Below are positions 41,857 through 51,274 of a stretch of DNA of 64,000 bases, piece by piece; positions within the stretch are counted from its first letter, which is position 1; each line of letters starts with the position of its first letter. Below the pieces are notes generated by a model that saw nothing but the letters and a program-made list of their open reading frames with translations, was not told where the DNA came from and ran no database searches. The stretch is taken from positions 1,364,001-1,428,000 of the forward strand of contig JBMNHO010000002.1 of NCBI GenBank assembly GCA_050950425.1, read 5' to 3'. Source of the DNA: RGIG529 sp050950425. GTDB lineage: Bacteria > Bacillota > Clostridia > Oscillospirales > Oscillospiraceae. The position numbers and the translations under genes are program-made.

Positions 41857-43643
41857 TAGTCACCCTCCTTAAACAGCGATATTTGGTCAAACTCGGGCTG
41901 CTTAATGATGCTTTTAGGGTTTTTAACTGTATAAGTTTGAACTTGATTATCAATTATCGATATTTTTTTCGGTGCAACATCAGGCCGCATTGGTAACCAG
42001 TATTTTGCAGCATATGCATTGGCAAGTAGGTATTCTGTTTCTTTTGAGATTCCATTTTTGAGAGTATCCTCATCAACAATAATTCTTGAATAGGCAATAG
42101 CTAGCTCTAGCCATCCTTTCGCATTGACAAAAGAGTCATCCTCCCTGAATCCCAAGACAAAATTACATCCAGCCGATACTAAATACGAACCATGCACATG
42201 ATTCTGCAAAGTTTCAGCGATTTTATCTAACTCCCGATAAATGAGCGGACCATAAGTCTCGAGCGCTTGTGTGGATTCGCAAAAGCTCTGTACATATTCA
42301 AAAATAACGCCATGTTGAGCTTTTGGTGTCAACACAGATGTTCTTGCTTTTTCAAACAGTATATTCATTATCTGTATAAAAGCCCGTGGATTGCCCTGAG
42401 ATATTTTTCGTATCATAGGGCTACCTGCATACCATCCCGGTTTTCTGTTTCCTTCTTTCGATAAAGCATACATTTGCCTTACAAAGAAAATAGGTGCAGA
42501 TTTATCATAAACTGTTTTTCTTTTATTAGAATAGTTATTGGCATTTTTTCTCTCGGAGAAGCTATTAATGATTTTTTGCTCGATTACTTCGTATGTCGAT
42601 TCTTCCGCACCGCATTCCTCACGATAATAATCTATTTGATCGTCATTTCCGCAAACTCCAACAAAATCCTCAAGAGTTTCAATGACTAAACTAGGATCAA
42701 ACCGGCTCTTCATGCGATGGGAGCAAAGCATGTTTGTTAAGTTTCGAAAATCTTGACTTGCAAAATCCATGTCCACAACACGATAATTGAAGTCATTTCC
42801 AGAGGAAACCGAAATCTTTTCTTCCAACGTTTCTAAGGTTTTGTGATAATATGGTAGGGTTGCGACTTTCAATGCTATTCGATTAGAGTCCGATCGAAAA
42901 ACATTATTGATGCACTTCTGCATGGGTTCGGTTAAAAATTCAGCCTCGTCTATACATATTATCCATGTTGGTTCTTCGGCAAAATCTAAGCCTTTGGATA
43001 TTAATCCTTTGACAGCTAATAGCGACGCTCCGATTGGGCGCTTGAACACAGGTGGAACGTTATCCAAACAATTTGTTTTCACATCGAAGTTGTAAAAAAG
43101 TTTCTTGAGTTTCATCGAGAGAGAAAATAAATCCGAAATATCGTCAGCATCATCATCGAACCACATATTGTTTAGATCATTGGTAAGAGTGAAATTTTTC
43201 GTTGCACGCTTTAGCTTGTCATACTCTTCGGCCAACATTTCTTCAAGCTCTGTTAATAGTGATTGAGCAAGTAGACAATTGAAAGCAAATTGGAACAGTG
43301 CTATTTGTTCTTGCTCCGTGGTATCCGTACTTGTTAAATGGGTTACAAATTCCAAGTACATCGGCACATATAATGCAAGATACTCTTTATTATCTAATAA
43401 TTCTTTTGCGCGTGGATCTTGTACGCGCTTAAGCATTGAATAACGCATCATTTTTAATAAAAATGTTTTTCCACTACCACGTGTTCCCAGAAGGACTTCA
43501 TGCTGATCGTTGAAAAGAGACCAATAGTTGGATATTGGGTAAAATTCATTTATTACCTTTGTATCAGAAAAGTTTCGTGCCTGACTATCGCTAAAGGGAT
43601 TTTGCATACTGGAGCCTTTAATACAATCAGCAACTCTATCCAT
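41856..43643 (-). CDS. P-loop ATPase (ORC/STAND-like) of putative defence operon
   Basis: A 595-aa soluble ATPase. Walker A is LLGTRGSGKTFLLKMM near residues 52-67 and Walker B WIICIDEAEFL near 225-235; the rest is helical. The ORC1/CDC6-like style resembles AAA ATPases of anti-phage systems, but I cannot name the family. The start is ATG 43643 after AAGGAGG, overlapping the phosphoesterase stop by 8 bases; the frame extends 33 bases upstream without a ribosome site. Position between a phosphoesterase and an unknown protein suggests a motor or switch. Confidence 0.88.
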   Translation of the reverse strand: MDRVADCIKGSSMQNPFSDSQARNFSDTKVINEFYPISNYWSLFNDQHEVLLGTRGSGKTFLLKMMRYSMLKRVQDPRAKELLDNKEYLALYVPMYLEFVTHLTSTDTTEQEQIALFQFAFNCLLAQSLLTELEEMLAEEYDKLKRATKNFTLTNDLNNMWFDDDADDISDLFSLSMKLKKLFYNFDVKTNCLDNVPPVFKRPIGASLLAVKGLISKGLDFAEEPTWIICIDEAEFLTEPMQKCINNVFRSDSNRIALKVATLPYYHKTLETLEEKISVSSGNDFNYRVVDMDFASQDFRNLTNMLCSHRMKSRFDPSLVIETLEDFVGVCGNDDQIDYYREECGAEESTYEVIEQKIINSFSERKNANNYSNKRKTVYDKSAPIFFVRQMYALSKEGNRKPGWYAGSPMIRKISQGNPRAFIQIMNILFEKARTSVLTPKAQHGVIFEYVQSFCESTQALETYGPLIYRELDKIAETLQNHVHGSYLVSAGCNFVLGFREDDSFVNAKGWLELAIAYSRIIVDEDTLKNGISKETEYLLANAYAAKYWLPMRPDVAPKKISIIDNQVQTYTVKNPKSIIKQPEFDQISLFKEGD

Positions 43644-44865
43644 GATTAGCCTCCTTCCTAATAAGTACAACATCATTTGGAAAGCTTCCGATCATCTTGT
43701 GTGTATTTGAAAGCTGTTCCGTTATCTGCTGATTAAGCTTGTCAACCGGAAGGAAACGAAGGCTTTCATCTAAACTTTCCCAAGTAACTTCATAAACCAT
43801 CTCAGCTGGCTCTGATAAATCTTTTATTGCTTGAATTCTTTTGTCTGCATCAAAAATTTTCCCAAGCAACATTTTATGATCAATAGGCGTTTCCGGACAA
43901 TTGCTTTTAATCGGAATCCATCCGAGTGCAGATGAAAACTGATAACTATAGAGTTCCAACACACCGACCTCATCAGAAAGATCAATAATATGTAGTGTAT
44001 TGGGGATCTCACCATGCCTATGAGCTGCGTTGACCGCGAGGCTACCTGCACAAATAAATGTTATTGGATAATTCCAACCATTTTTTTGGTCGGTTTCTGC
44101 TCTTGGATGATGACGATGACCGTGCAGTACTAAGCGAATACCATTTTGACCCGCAATTTCAAGAAACCTACTTCCTTCTTCAAGCGTTGATATATCCGGC
44201 CCTGGTATAGGGAAGCTATAATTAAAAGGGTGATGGTGCATCATTACGATTTTCCATCTTGAATCTGCACTATACTCTTTAGCGATAGACTCAAACCATT
44301 CCAGTTGTTTTGCATCAAGTTTTCCCCTAGGAAAAGATTGATCGCGGGTACTGTAACAACCTGTGTTTAGGACAAACATTACAAAGTCTTTATTTTCTAT
44401 AATTCCGGTATACGGGGCAGGTCCAGTTTTATTTAGTGGAGGTATATTTTCTATATTTATTAGCGCAGCCTGAGCAGCCATTTCCCGGTATTTTTCCCTT
44501 ACTAAATCATGGGGAAAATCAGGGGGCATTTTCTCGAAGTTTGAATATAAGTCAGATATTTTCCAATCAATATCATGGTTTCCCAATCCAAGTATGACAT
44601 TATCACGTGGAATTTCGGCTCTATCTGCTATATCCAGTAACGCTTTTTCGCAGTTAAAAAATTCTTGGGGACTTCCTAGAGAAGTTAAATCTCCAGCTAT
44701 ACAAAGATATTGCGTATTGGTTTTTTTGAGTACTGAAATCAGACTCTCGGTTAACGATATCCCTCCAGCATTTTCATCTTTGATAGGCTCCCCTGGGACA
44801 GAAAGTTCTGCTGTCCTTGAGAATCGCCCAAAATGAATATCGCTAATCAACGCAATACGAACCAT
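43636..44865 (-). CDS. calcineurin-like metallophosphoesterase
   Basis: A 409-aa two-metal phosphoesterase with every family motif: ISDIHFG (D-x-H) at the start, IAGDLTS, GLGNHDIDW, MMHHHPF and LHGHRHHP. These bind the di-metal centre. An additional C-terminal domain of about 130 residues (after HIIDLSDEVG) is not recognised. Members hydrolyse phosphodiesters ranging from cyclic nucleotides to nucleic acids; the substrate here is unknown. The stop overlaps the ATPase start. The D-x-H, GNHD and GHRH set is intact, so it should be active. Confidence 0.92.
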   Translation of the reverse strand: MVRIALISDIHFGRFSRTAELSVPGEPIKDENAGGISLTESLISVLKKTNTQYLCIAGDLTSLGSPQEFFNCEKALLDIADRAEIPRDNVILGLGNHDIDWKISDLYSNFEKMPPDFPHDLVREKYREMAAQAALINIENIPPLNKTGPAPYTGIIENKDFVMFVLNTGCYSTRDQSFPRGKLDAKQLEWFESIAKEYSADSRWKIVMMHHHPFNYSFPIPGPDISTLEEGSRFLEIAGQNGIRLVLHGHRHHPRAETDQKNGWNYPITFICAGSLAVNAAHRHGEIPNTLHIIDLSDEVGVLELYSYQFSSALGWIPIKSNCPETPIDHKMLLGKIFDADKRIQAIKDLSEPAEMVYEVTWESLDESLRFLPVDKLNQQITEQLSNTHKMIGSFPNDVVLIRKEANHG

Positions 44866-44912
44866 GCCATTATCTCCTCAAAAAAGTAATCGTCATAATC
44901 TAATCCGTACAT

Positions 44913-45737
44913 TTATTGTTGATCTTCTAGCAATTGGATTGGATATGAGGATACTAATAATTCTTCTTGTGAGCCACGTCCTTCAGCCAGTCCTGATATT
45001 GAACTAAATCTGCGCAATGCCTGAGTGTAGAAATTGTTTTGCTCGTACATTTGTTGTATATCAGGATAGTATGCATTAGTAGCCAACACTATCGCGCCTC
45101 GATCACGTGCCCGTGTTAATGCATTTAGCAGACGTTTTTGGTCTTTCCAAGAGAATAATCTCTCGTTATATTTAATAAAAGCGTTTTGGTTATGTGCTAT
45201 GGTGTAGGGGGGATCAGCGAAAATGAGATCCCCCTGCATCGCTGCACGTATTGTATCAACAAAATCCTGCTTTCGTATGTGAACATTATGTAGCACCTCT
45301 GAATACGCTTCAAAACGTGCCACATCATCAACGAACTGTTGTTTTGTGCCAATCGGTACGTTGAACTCTCCTAACCGATTGACGCGATACATACCGTTAA
45401 AGCATGTCCTGTTCAAATAGAGAAATCTGGCAGCCCGCTCAATAGCGTTATCAGGTACGTTCGCTCTGACTGCATAATAGTGATCTGCGCAATGATTTTC
45501 TTGGTGTTGGATCAATTGCTCCCTGAGTTGCGCTGGATTTCTTGCCATCACTTTATATACATTTATCAATTCACCATTTATATCGGAAATGGTGGCTTTC
45601 GCGGGAAGTAAAGAAAAGAAAGCAGAGCCGCCACCGAGAAACGGTTCAAAATAGTGGTTATATTCTGCTGGGAAGATGTAACGATAGTTTGCAATTAGCC
45701 ATCGTTTCCCGCCCGGCCATTTTAGAAAAGGATGCAC
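44913..45737 (-). CDS. D12-class DNA N6-adenine methyltransferase (Dam-like)
   Basis: A 274-aa D12-class methyltransferase. The AdoMet motif is FLKWPGGKRWL at residues 4-14, followed by FEPFLGGGSAFF; the catalytic motif is FADPPYT (DPPY). It would methylate adenine in a short site such as GATC, but the specificity cannot be read. No restriction endonuclease lies next to it; instead it heads the phosphoesterase/ATPase set, so it may mark self DNA. The start is GTG 45737, 5 bases before which the HTH gene ends. Confidence 0.92.
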   Translation of the reverse strand: MHPFLKWPGGKRWLIANYRYIFPAEYNHYFEPFLGGGSAFFSLLPAKATISDINGELINVYKVMARNPAQLREQLIQHQENHCADHYYAVRANVPDNAIERAARFLYLNRTCFNGMYRVNRLGEFNVPIGTKQQFVDDVARFEAYSEVLHNVHIRKQDFVDTIRAAMQGDLIFADPPYTIAHNQNAFIKYNERLFSWKDQKRLLNALTRARDRGAIVLATNAYYPDIQQMYEQNNFYTQALRRFSSISGLAEGRGSQEELLVSSYPIQLLEDQQ

Positions 45738-45741
45738 GTGG

Positions 45742-45936
45742 TTAGTTCACATCCTCTCTACGGGATTTCACGCCTTTTCTTCTCGCATCTAAAGGCTTTT
45801 TTGCATCTTTTGGTATCGCCCATGATTTCCCCAGACGAGCGATTTTCTCGATACGGCCTTGTTCACAAAGGACTTGCACTCTACGCTCTGATATGCCCCA
45901 TTTTTCAGCGGCGTCTTTTGCAGTCATATATTCCAT
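45742..45936 (-). CDS. small helix-turn-helix DNA-binding protein
   Basis: A 64-aa basic protein: MEYMTAKDAAEKWGISERRV, then LCEQGRIEKIARLGKSWAIP, followed by KDAKKP. It is the excisionase/MerR-like winged HTH common at the head of clostridial mobile and restriction loci. ATG 45936 is chosen because the promoter's predicted start lies near 45970. As first gene it may autoregulate the operon. A decayed relative with the same KWGISERR core lies at 62364-62480. Confidence 0.85.
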   Translation of the reverse strand: MEYMTAKDAAEKWGISERRVQVLCEQGRIEKIARLGKSWAIPKDAKKPLDARRKGVKSRREDVN

Positions 45937-45977
45937 ATCATCAAACCTCGTAACTGGATAATCAAGCACATATAGAC

Positions 45978-46006
45978 ATTGTATACGGAACGGCGAATAA
46001 AATCAA
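45978..46006 (-). promoter_or_regulatory. promoter of the methylase/ATPase operon
   Basis: On the minus strand, TTGATT (46006-46001), a 17-base spacer and TACAAT (45983-45978). Confidence 0.7.
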
Positions 46007-46070
46007 CAAAATCTGCGCCATTTCGCCAAGATAAGATGGACTGTGTTGTAAAGCCCGGTGCCGAGCCATC

Positions 46071-47594
46071 TTAAACAAAATCCGAAATCGCCCAATCTAT
46101 TTCAATCCGATTATCAGGGTACACATAAACCCTGTTCACAAGCAGCTCCGCGAGAGTGCGTGTGAGCTTACCGGCTCCGGTGACATCCTTTGCGATGCCC
46201 CGGATTTTTTTGTTGCCCTCAGATGATAACTGCATCCGTTTCACCTCAGATTCCAGCCGCTTGAATATCTGCTCAATCTTCCGTAGGTCACTATCAACAA
46301 CGGACTTTGCCGCCTTGTAATTGTCAAGGCTGATTTCCTCCATCAAATACTGCTCATACAAGCGGCGCTTATCATCTTTCAGGGCATTAACTTTTTCCTC
46401 ATATACGGCCTTTTCTTCAAGGCGAATGTCCAGTTTGCTAACATCGCTCAGACTGTCAGCACCGAGGATGATCCTTGCTTTTTGTTCCGAAAGCGTATAG
46501 ATGAGGGCTTCCAAATCGCTCTCCAAAATCTCCTGCAAACGGCATTCCATGTGTTCGTAATGCCTTGAGTAATTACAGATAAAAGCCGGATTCTTCTTCA
46601 AGCGGGACATTGCGTGTTTACAGCAACCGCAAAACACCATGCCCCGCAGCGCGTATTCATGCCGATTTTTCTTAACGCTGCTGCCCTTCGGAAATATCGC
46701 CTGAACCTGTTCAAACACATCCATAGAAATAATCGCGGGATGAAAGTCGGGGATTTTGAACCACTTGCTTTCATCATTGCGGCGAACGTGATTGCCGCCC
46801 ACTTGGGTGACAGCAGTTTTGCCGTAGATGTACGTCCCGGCATAGCGCTCATCACGAAGGAAACGCAGAACAATGGTGGGATGCCAGATATTATTTGAGC
46901 GTGATACATCATGGGTCTTATCACCGCGAGCCACCTTATATTCGCCGGGGGTGGGAATATTCAAGTCAAATAGCTGCTTGGCGATTTTGGGGGCGCTCAT
47001 GCCCTCCAGCGCCAGATCAAAAATTGTTCTGACCACCGGCGCAGTCTGCTCATCAATAACAAAGTGTTTATCTTCGCCGGGGAGATAGCCGTAAGGAGTG
47101 CGCTTGTCATGGTATTCACCGCGCCGCATGAGGGCGTACTTAGCGCTTTTATATTTGCGGGAAAGGTCATGGCTGTATTGCTCATGGATGAGATAGCGGA
47201 ACGCAACATCCATGCCGCCGGTGTCGTTTTTATACTTATTGGTGTCGAAGTTATCATTGATGGAGATAAAACGCACCTTAAACAGCGGAAATACTTGCTC
47301 AATGAAATAGCCGGATTCAAGGCTGTTGCGCCCGAAGCGCGAAAAGTCTTTGACGATGATACAGTTAATCTGGAGGGTGCGAACCTTTTCGAGCATTTCC
47401 TGCATCGCTGGGCGCTCAAAATTCGTGCCTGTATAACCGTTGTCAACAAACTCAAGCACCTCGGCGCTGTCACCCTCCGGCATGGAATCCACATATTTAT
47501 GGAGGGCAAGCTGCTGATTGCGGATGCTCATGCTATCTACCTTCGCATCCTCCAGTGACAAACGGATATAGAGCGCGATAACATATTTGCTCAC
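46071..47594 (-). CDS. large serine recombinase 1
   Basis: A 507-aa large serine recombinase that cuts and rejoins DNA at attachment sites. The catalytic serine is Ser13 in ALYIRLSLED, with VKDFSRFGRNSLESG carrying active-site arginines. The recombinase domain follows at about 165-280. A zinc ribbon (FCGCCKHAMSRL, FICNYSRHYEHMEC) precedes a coiled coil (about 375-455). The sequence is intact. Its start overlaps the stop of recombinase 2 by 4 bases, the third gene of a three-recombinase operon at the element's end. Confidence 0.95.
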   Translation of the reverse strand: MSKYVIALYIRLSLEDAKVDSMSIRNQQLALHKYVDSMPEGDSAEVLEFVDNGYTGTNFERPAMQEMLEKVRTLQINCIIVKDFSRFGRNSLESGYFIEQVFPLFKVRFISINDNFDTNKYKNDTGGMDVAFRYLIHEQYSHDLSRKYKSAKYALMRRGEYHDKRTPYGYLPGEDKHFVIDEQTAPVVRTIFDLALEGMSAPKIAKQLFDLNIPTPGEYKVARGDKTHDVSRSNNIWHPTIVLRFLRDERYAGTYIYGKTAVTQVGGNHVRRNDESKWFKIPDFHPAIISMDVFEQVQAIFPKGSSVKKNRHEYALRGMVFCGCCKHAMSRLKKNPAFICNYSRHYEHMECRLQEILESDLEALIYTLSEQKARIILGADSLSDVSKLDIRLEEKAVYEEKVNALKDDKRRLYEQYLMEEISLDNYKAAKSVVDSDLRKIEQIFKRLESEVKRMQLSSEGNKKIRGIAKDVTGAGKLTRTLAELLVNRVYVYPDNRIEIDWAISDFV

Positions 47595-49228
47595 GATAAT
47601 ACCCCCTCACTCAGCCCGGATACTGAAAAACGGCAAGTGATAGAAACGCGCCTGTCCTCAAAAAGCTCTATGCGCTCTATGAGACGGTCAATCAACTCGG
47701 CGGTCAGTTGCGGATTGCGCTCAAGCTCCTGCGCATCCAATATGATTTTCTTTGCCTGAACCTCTTGTGCCTTTAGGTCGGAAAGCTCCTGCTCAAGCGC
47801 TGCTATACGGTGCTCTGCCGCCGCCGATTTTGTTTCATAATCACTTTTCATAGAGAAATACTCATCCTGTGTAATCGTACCGCTCACAAGGTTTTCGTAC
47901 AGGCTGCGGACGATATAAAGGCTTTTATCCTTATCCTGCCGGAGAGCGGCAATTTCTTTTGTGATGTTCGATTTTTCCTCGCTCTGGGCAGAGGTGTCTT
48001 TGCGAATTCGTATTGCATCATCCAGCGCGAGGTTAAGCTGGCGGCTCAAATAGGACAGTACAACCTCGGTCAATTCCTTTTCAGGGATGGATACCACCCT
48101 GCAAGCGCCTTTTCCCATGCGGCTTTGGGTGATGCAATGAAGATAATAGACATGAGAGTGGACACGATTATGCCGCTGGCGGTGAAGCGGTCTGCCGCAA
48201 TACCCACAGAAGATTTTACCCTTCCAAATGTTCGGGGTATATTCTGCTTTGGCCCTGTTGCTGCTATCCTTTGCAACTTGCTCTCGCAGGCGTTGAACAA
48301 CATCATACATTTCATGGGTGATAATCGGCTCATGGGTATTGCGAACGACGATCCACTCCTCGTGCGAAACAGGGATTTGCTTGCGGTCAATAGATTTGGT
48401 CTTGCCTTGCACCATATCCCCGGTATAAACTTCATCCTCCAAGAGCTTAGAGACGGTGCGGGTCTGCCATTTCCCCTCGCCAAGCAGATTTTCATGGGAT
48501 ATAAGCCCCTTCTGTTTCTTGTAATGGCTGGGCGGTAGGATATTACCCTCATTGAGCTTTTTTACGATGGTATTCAGACCATCACCGCCATGCGCCCACT
48601 CAAATATCTGCGCTACAACCGGAGCGGTCTCTGGGTCGATAATGAGCTTATGACAATCATCGGGATGCTTCATATATCCGTAGGGCGAGCGTGCGCCGAT
48701 AAAACCGCCCTCGCTCATACACTGGTGCTGCTGTGCCTTGATTTTGCGGCTGATGTCCTTTGAATAGGCTTCATTTATCATGTTTTTCAGAGGGAGCATG
48801 ATGCCGCTGTGGATGCTCTCGGTGTCGGCGCTGTCATAACAATCATTGACTGCTATGAAGCGAACATTGTATTTAGGGAAGTAGCGTTCAATATAATAGC
48901 CAGTGTCAATCACGTTGCGCCCAAGGCGGGAAAGGTCTTTGACCAGAACGCAGTCAATCAGGCCGTTTGCGATATCGCCCAGCATGGTCTGAAAACCCTC
49001 GCGCTGAAAGGTAGTGCCGGAAACGCCGTTATCGGTATAAACGCCGACAATTTGGAAATCCGGCTTATCCTCAAGATATTGCTCCAAAATCATGCGCTGG
49101 GTTTCAAGGGAGTTTCCCCGGTTGTTATTGTCCTCCACCGACAGCCTGATATAAAATGCACTACGGATATAGAGCGCTGCGGCAACCTTTGGGGCATCCG
49201 CAAGATATTTTCTACTTTTTCTGGCCAT
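47591..49228 (-). CDS. large serine recombinase 2
   Basis: A 545-aa member of the same family. The catalytic serine is Ser30 in FYIRLSVEDNN after a longer N-terminus. VKDLSRLGRNVIDTGYYIER, the recombinase domain, a zinc ribbon (FCGYCGRPLHRQRHN) and a coiled coil (about 400-490) follow. It overlaps recombinase 1 by 4 bases and recombinase 3 by 1 base. It differs strongly in sequence from its neighbours, so it is not a recent duplicate. Confidence 0.95.
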   Translation of the reverse strand: MARKSRKYLADAPKVAAALYIRSAFYIRLSVEDNNNRGNSLETQRMILEQYLEDKPDFQIVGVYTDNGVSGTTFQREGFQTMLGDIANGLIDCVLVKDLSRLGRNVIDTGYYIERYFPKYNVRFIAVNDCYDSADTESIHSGIMLPLKNMINEAYSKDISRKIKAQQHQCMSEGGFIGARSPYGYMKHPDDCHKLIIDPETAPVVAQIFEWAHGGDGLNTIVKKLNEGNILPPSHYKKQKGLISHENLLGEGKWQTRTVSKLLEDEVYTGDMVQGKTKSIDRKQIPVSHEEWIVVRNTHEPIITHEMYDVVQRLREQVAKDSSNRAKAEYTPNIWKGKIFCGYCGRPLHRQRHNRVHSHVYYLHCITQSRMGKGACRVVSIPEKELTEVVLSYLSRQLNLALDDAIRIRKDTSAQSEEKSNITKEIAALRQDKDKSLYIVRSLYENLVSGTITQDEYFSMKSDYETKSAAAEHRIAALEQELSDLKAQEVQAKKIILDAQELERNPQLTAELIDRLIERIELFEDRRVSITCRFSVSGLSEGVLS

Positions 49229-50886
49229 TATCCTGCCCTCCTTTGTTCTGTACGCTCCGCTTGCAGAACCGCAAGTGCCGTTTCATACTCAAGCTGAAAG
49301 TTGAAGTCAATCTCAATCTGCGTTTTGCTGACAATGCGGATATTGCTTACAAGCTGTACGAGTGCCATGCGGTCAAGGGATTGCATGGTCTCATATTTGC
49401 GGAAATGAGCAATCCACTTGCGGCGATTGGAGGTGTTATTCAGCACGCTTTCAAGCTCGGCTTCCAGCGTCGCGTTCGCTTGCTCAAGGGTGGAAATCTC
49501 ATCCGCATACATCTTTTTATTATGCTGGTAATCATCCTTGCTCAAAACACCGCAGATAAGATTTTCATAGAGCCGAGCTTTAAAGTTTTTCAAAGTATTC
49601 ATCTTCTCGTTGTTGTCAGCAAGCTGGCGCTGGTACTTCTCAACCAGCTTACGGTTGATGCGTTCCTCGTTTATGCTGGCAAGCAGCTCATCAAGGGCAA
49701 CGACATTATCAATATGTGCTTTTACGATGGCCAGCGCCAAATCATTCAGGTCATCCTCTTTAATCTGCGGAGTGGTGCAGCCGTTTTTCTTTCCGGTAGG
49801 GCAGGCATAATAGAAATACTTTTTATCCTTATAGGGAACGGTTTTCCGTACCATGCGTTCCCCGCAGCAACGGCAGACCAATAAGCCGGAGAAAAGATGC
49901 ACCGATTTCCCATCCGGCGCTGTTCGCGTATCCAGGTGGCGGATACGCTGAACAAGGTCAAAATCATGCTTGCGGATAATCAGCTCATGGGCATCTTCAA
50001 TCCGCACCCATTCATCGTCGGGAAGGAAAGCCTTGTCTTTGAGCTTATAGTTGGAAGTGCATTGCCGCCCTTGAACCAATGTGCCAGTGTAGGTCTCATC
50101 CTGCAAAATACGGGTGATGGTGTTGGGAGACCATTTAGCGTTTTCACTGTCGGCAAAGCCGCCGCTTGGACAGGGTAAACCCTGCTGCCTTTTATACATA
50201 AGGGGCGAGAGGATGCCCCGCCCATTGAGGATTTCAGCAATGCGGTAGGCGCTCATGCCCTCCAATCTCATGTGGTAGATATCGCGCACAACCTCAGAGG
50301 CATACTCGTCGATGACAAGCTGATTCTTGTTTTCCTCAGATTTCAGATAGCCATATACGGCGGTTGCGCCTACAAAATCGCCGTTGCGCCGCTTAACGGC
50401 AAGTGCGCTGCGGGTTTTGATGGAGATATCGCGGCAATAGGCTTCGTTTATGATATTTTTTACCGATACAGTTAGCTCCTCGCCGTTATTATCGGCGACA
50501 GTGTCGATACCATCGGTAATGGCAATGAAACGGACACCGTAGGCGGGGAATACCCGGCGCAGATAGCGGCCGGTCTCAATATACTCGCGCCCAAGCCGGG
50601 AGAGGTCTTTGACGATAACGCAGTTAATCTTGCCATCCTCAATATCTCGCATCATCTGTTGAAAATCCGGTCTGTCGAACGCAAGCCCCGAATAACCGTC
50701 ATCTATATACTCGGCTTCAAGGGAGATTTCAGGATGGTGGCTGAGATAATCATTGATGAGCTTCTTCTGATTCGCCACGCTGCCACTCTCGGTGGACTTA
50801 TCATCCGTATAAGATATGCGGATGTATTTAGCTGCCCGGTATTTCGGCAACGTAATTGCTTGTGCTTGTTTTGGTATTTTAGTCAT
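49228..50886 (-). CDS. large serine recombinase 3
   Basis: A 552-aa family member, first in the operon. The catalytic serine is Ser25 in KYIRISYTDD, and VKDLSRLGREYIETGRYLRR is typical. A zinc ribbon (VCRCCGERMVRK) and a C-terminal coiled coil follow. ATG 50886 has AAAGGAGTG upstream; the open frame extends 93 bases further without support. Confidence 0.94.
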   Translation of the reverse strand: MTKIPKQAQAITLPKYRAAKYIRISYTDDKSTESGSVANQKKLINDYLSHHPEISLEAEYIDDGYSGLAFDRPDFQQMMRDIEDGKINCVIVKDLSRLGREYIETGRYLRRVFPAYGVRFIAITDGIDTVADNNGEELTVSVKNIINEAYCRDISIKTRSALAVKRRNGDFVGATAVYGYLKSEENKNQLVIDEYASEVVRDIYHMRLEGMSAYRIAEILNGRGILSPLMYKRQQGLPCPSGGFADSENAKWSPNTITRILQDETYTGTLVQGRQCTSNYKLKDKAFLPDDEWVRIEDAHELIIRKHDFDLVQRIRHLDTRTAPDGKSVHLFSGLLVCRCCGERMVRKTVPYKDKKYFYYACPTGKKNGCTTPQIKEDDLNDLALAIVKAHIDNVVALDELLASINEERINRKLVEKYQRQLADNNEKMNTLKNFKARLYENLICGVLSKDDYQHNKKMYADEISTLEQANATLEAELESVLNNTSNRRKWIAHFRKYETMQSLDRMALVQLVSNIRIVSKTQIEIDFNFQLEYETALAVLQAERTEQRRAG

Positions 50887-51012
50887 GAAAAAACACACTC
50901 CTTTAGATGATTTACGCAGAAAACCGCAAATCAAGGGAGCGTGTTGGTCGCTATTATTTTCATCCTTTTCCATGACCATAGTACCATGTTTTGCGGATGG
51001 CAGTCAATCTTG

Positions 51013-51261
51013 TCAAGCGATAATTCCTTTCAGACAATCTTCAAGAGAAGAACCGCTTTGGGAAAAGTTTGCCTTGACGATGTACTTCCCGCAGCGAAAG
51101 CAATAGGGATTGCCGATCTGCCGCAGAAACTCAGCAATTCGAGCATCGCGGGGCAAGGTTTTATCAACCTTTATATTGCGAATGTCGGTCAGCTCTCCCG
51201 GCTCGACACTTTGAATGTCTACCGCCTGCAACTGAGCCAAGCTATGTGTGCCAGCGTTCAT
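51013..51261 (-). CDS. DUF6870-like small element protein
   Basis: An 82-aa protein ending in RQIGNPYCFRCGKYIVKANF, with a CxxC pair, and with DIRNIKVDKTLPRDARIAEF in the middle. Proteins of this kind recur in Tn1549-like elements; the function is unknown. ATG 51261 follows AAGGAGGG. It lies upstream of the recombinases and probably shares their transcript. Confidence 0.8.
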   Translation of the reverse strand: MNAGTHSLAQLQAVDIQSVEPGELTDIRNIKVDKTLPRDARIAEFLRQIGNPYCFRCGKYIVKANFSQSGSSLEDCLKGIIA

Positions 51262-51274
51262 ATTCGTTCCCTCC

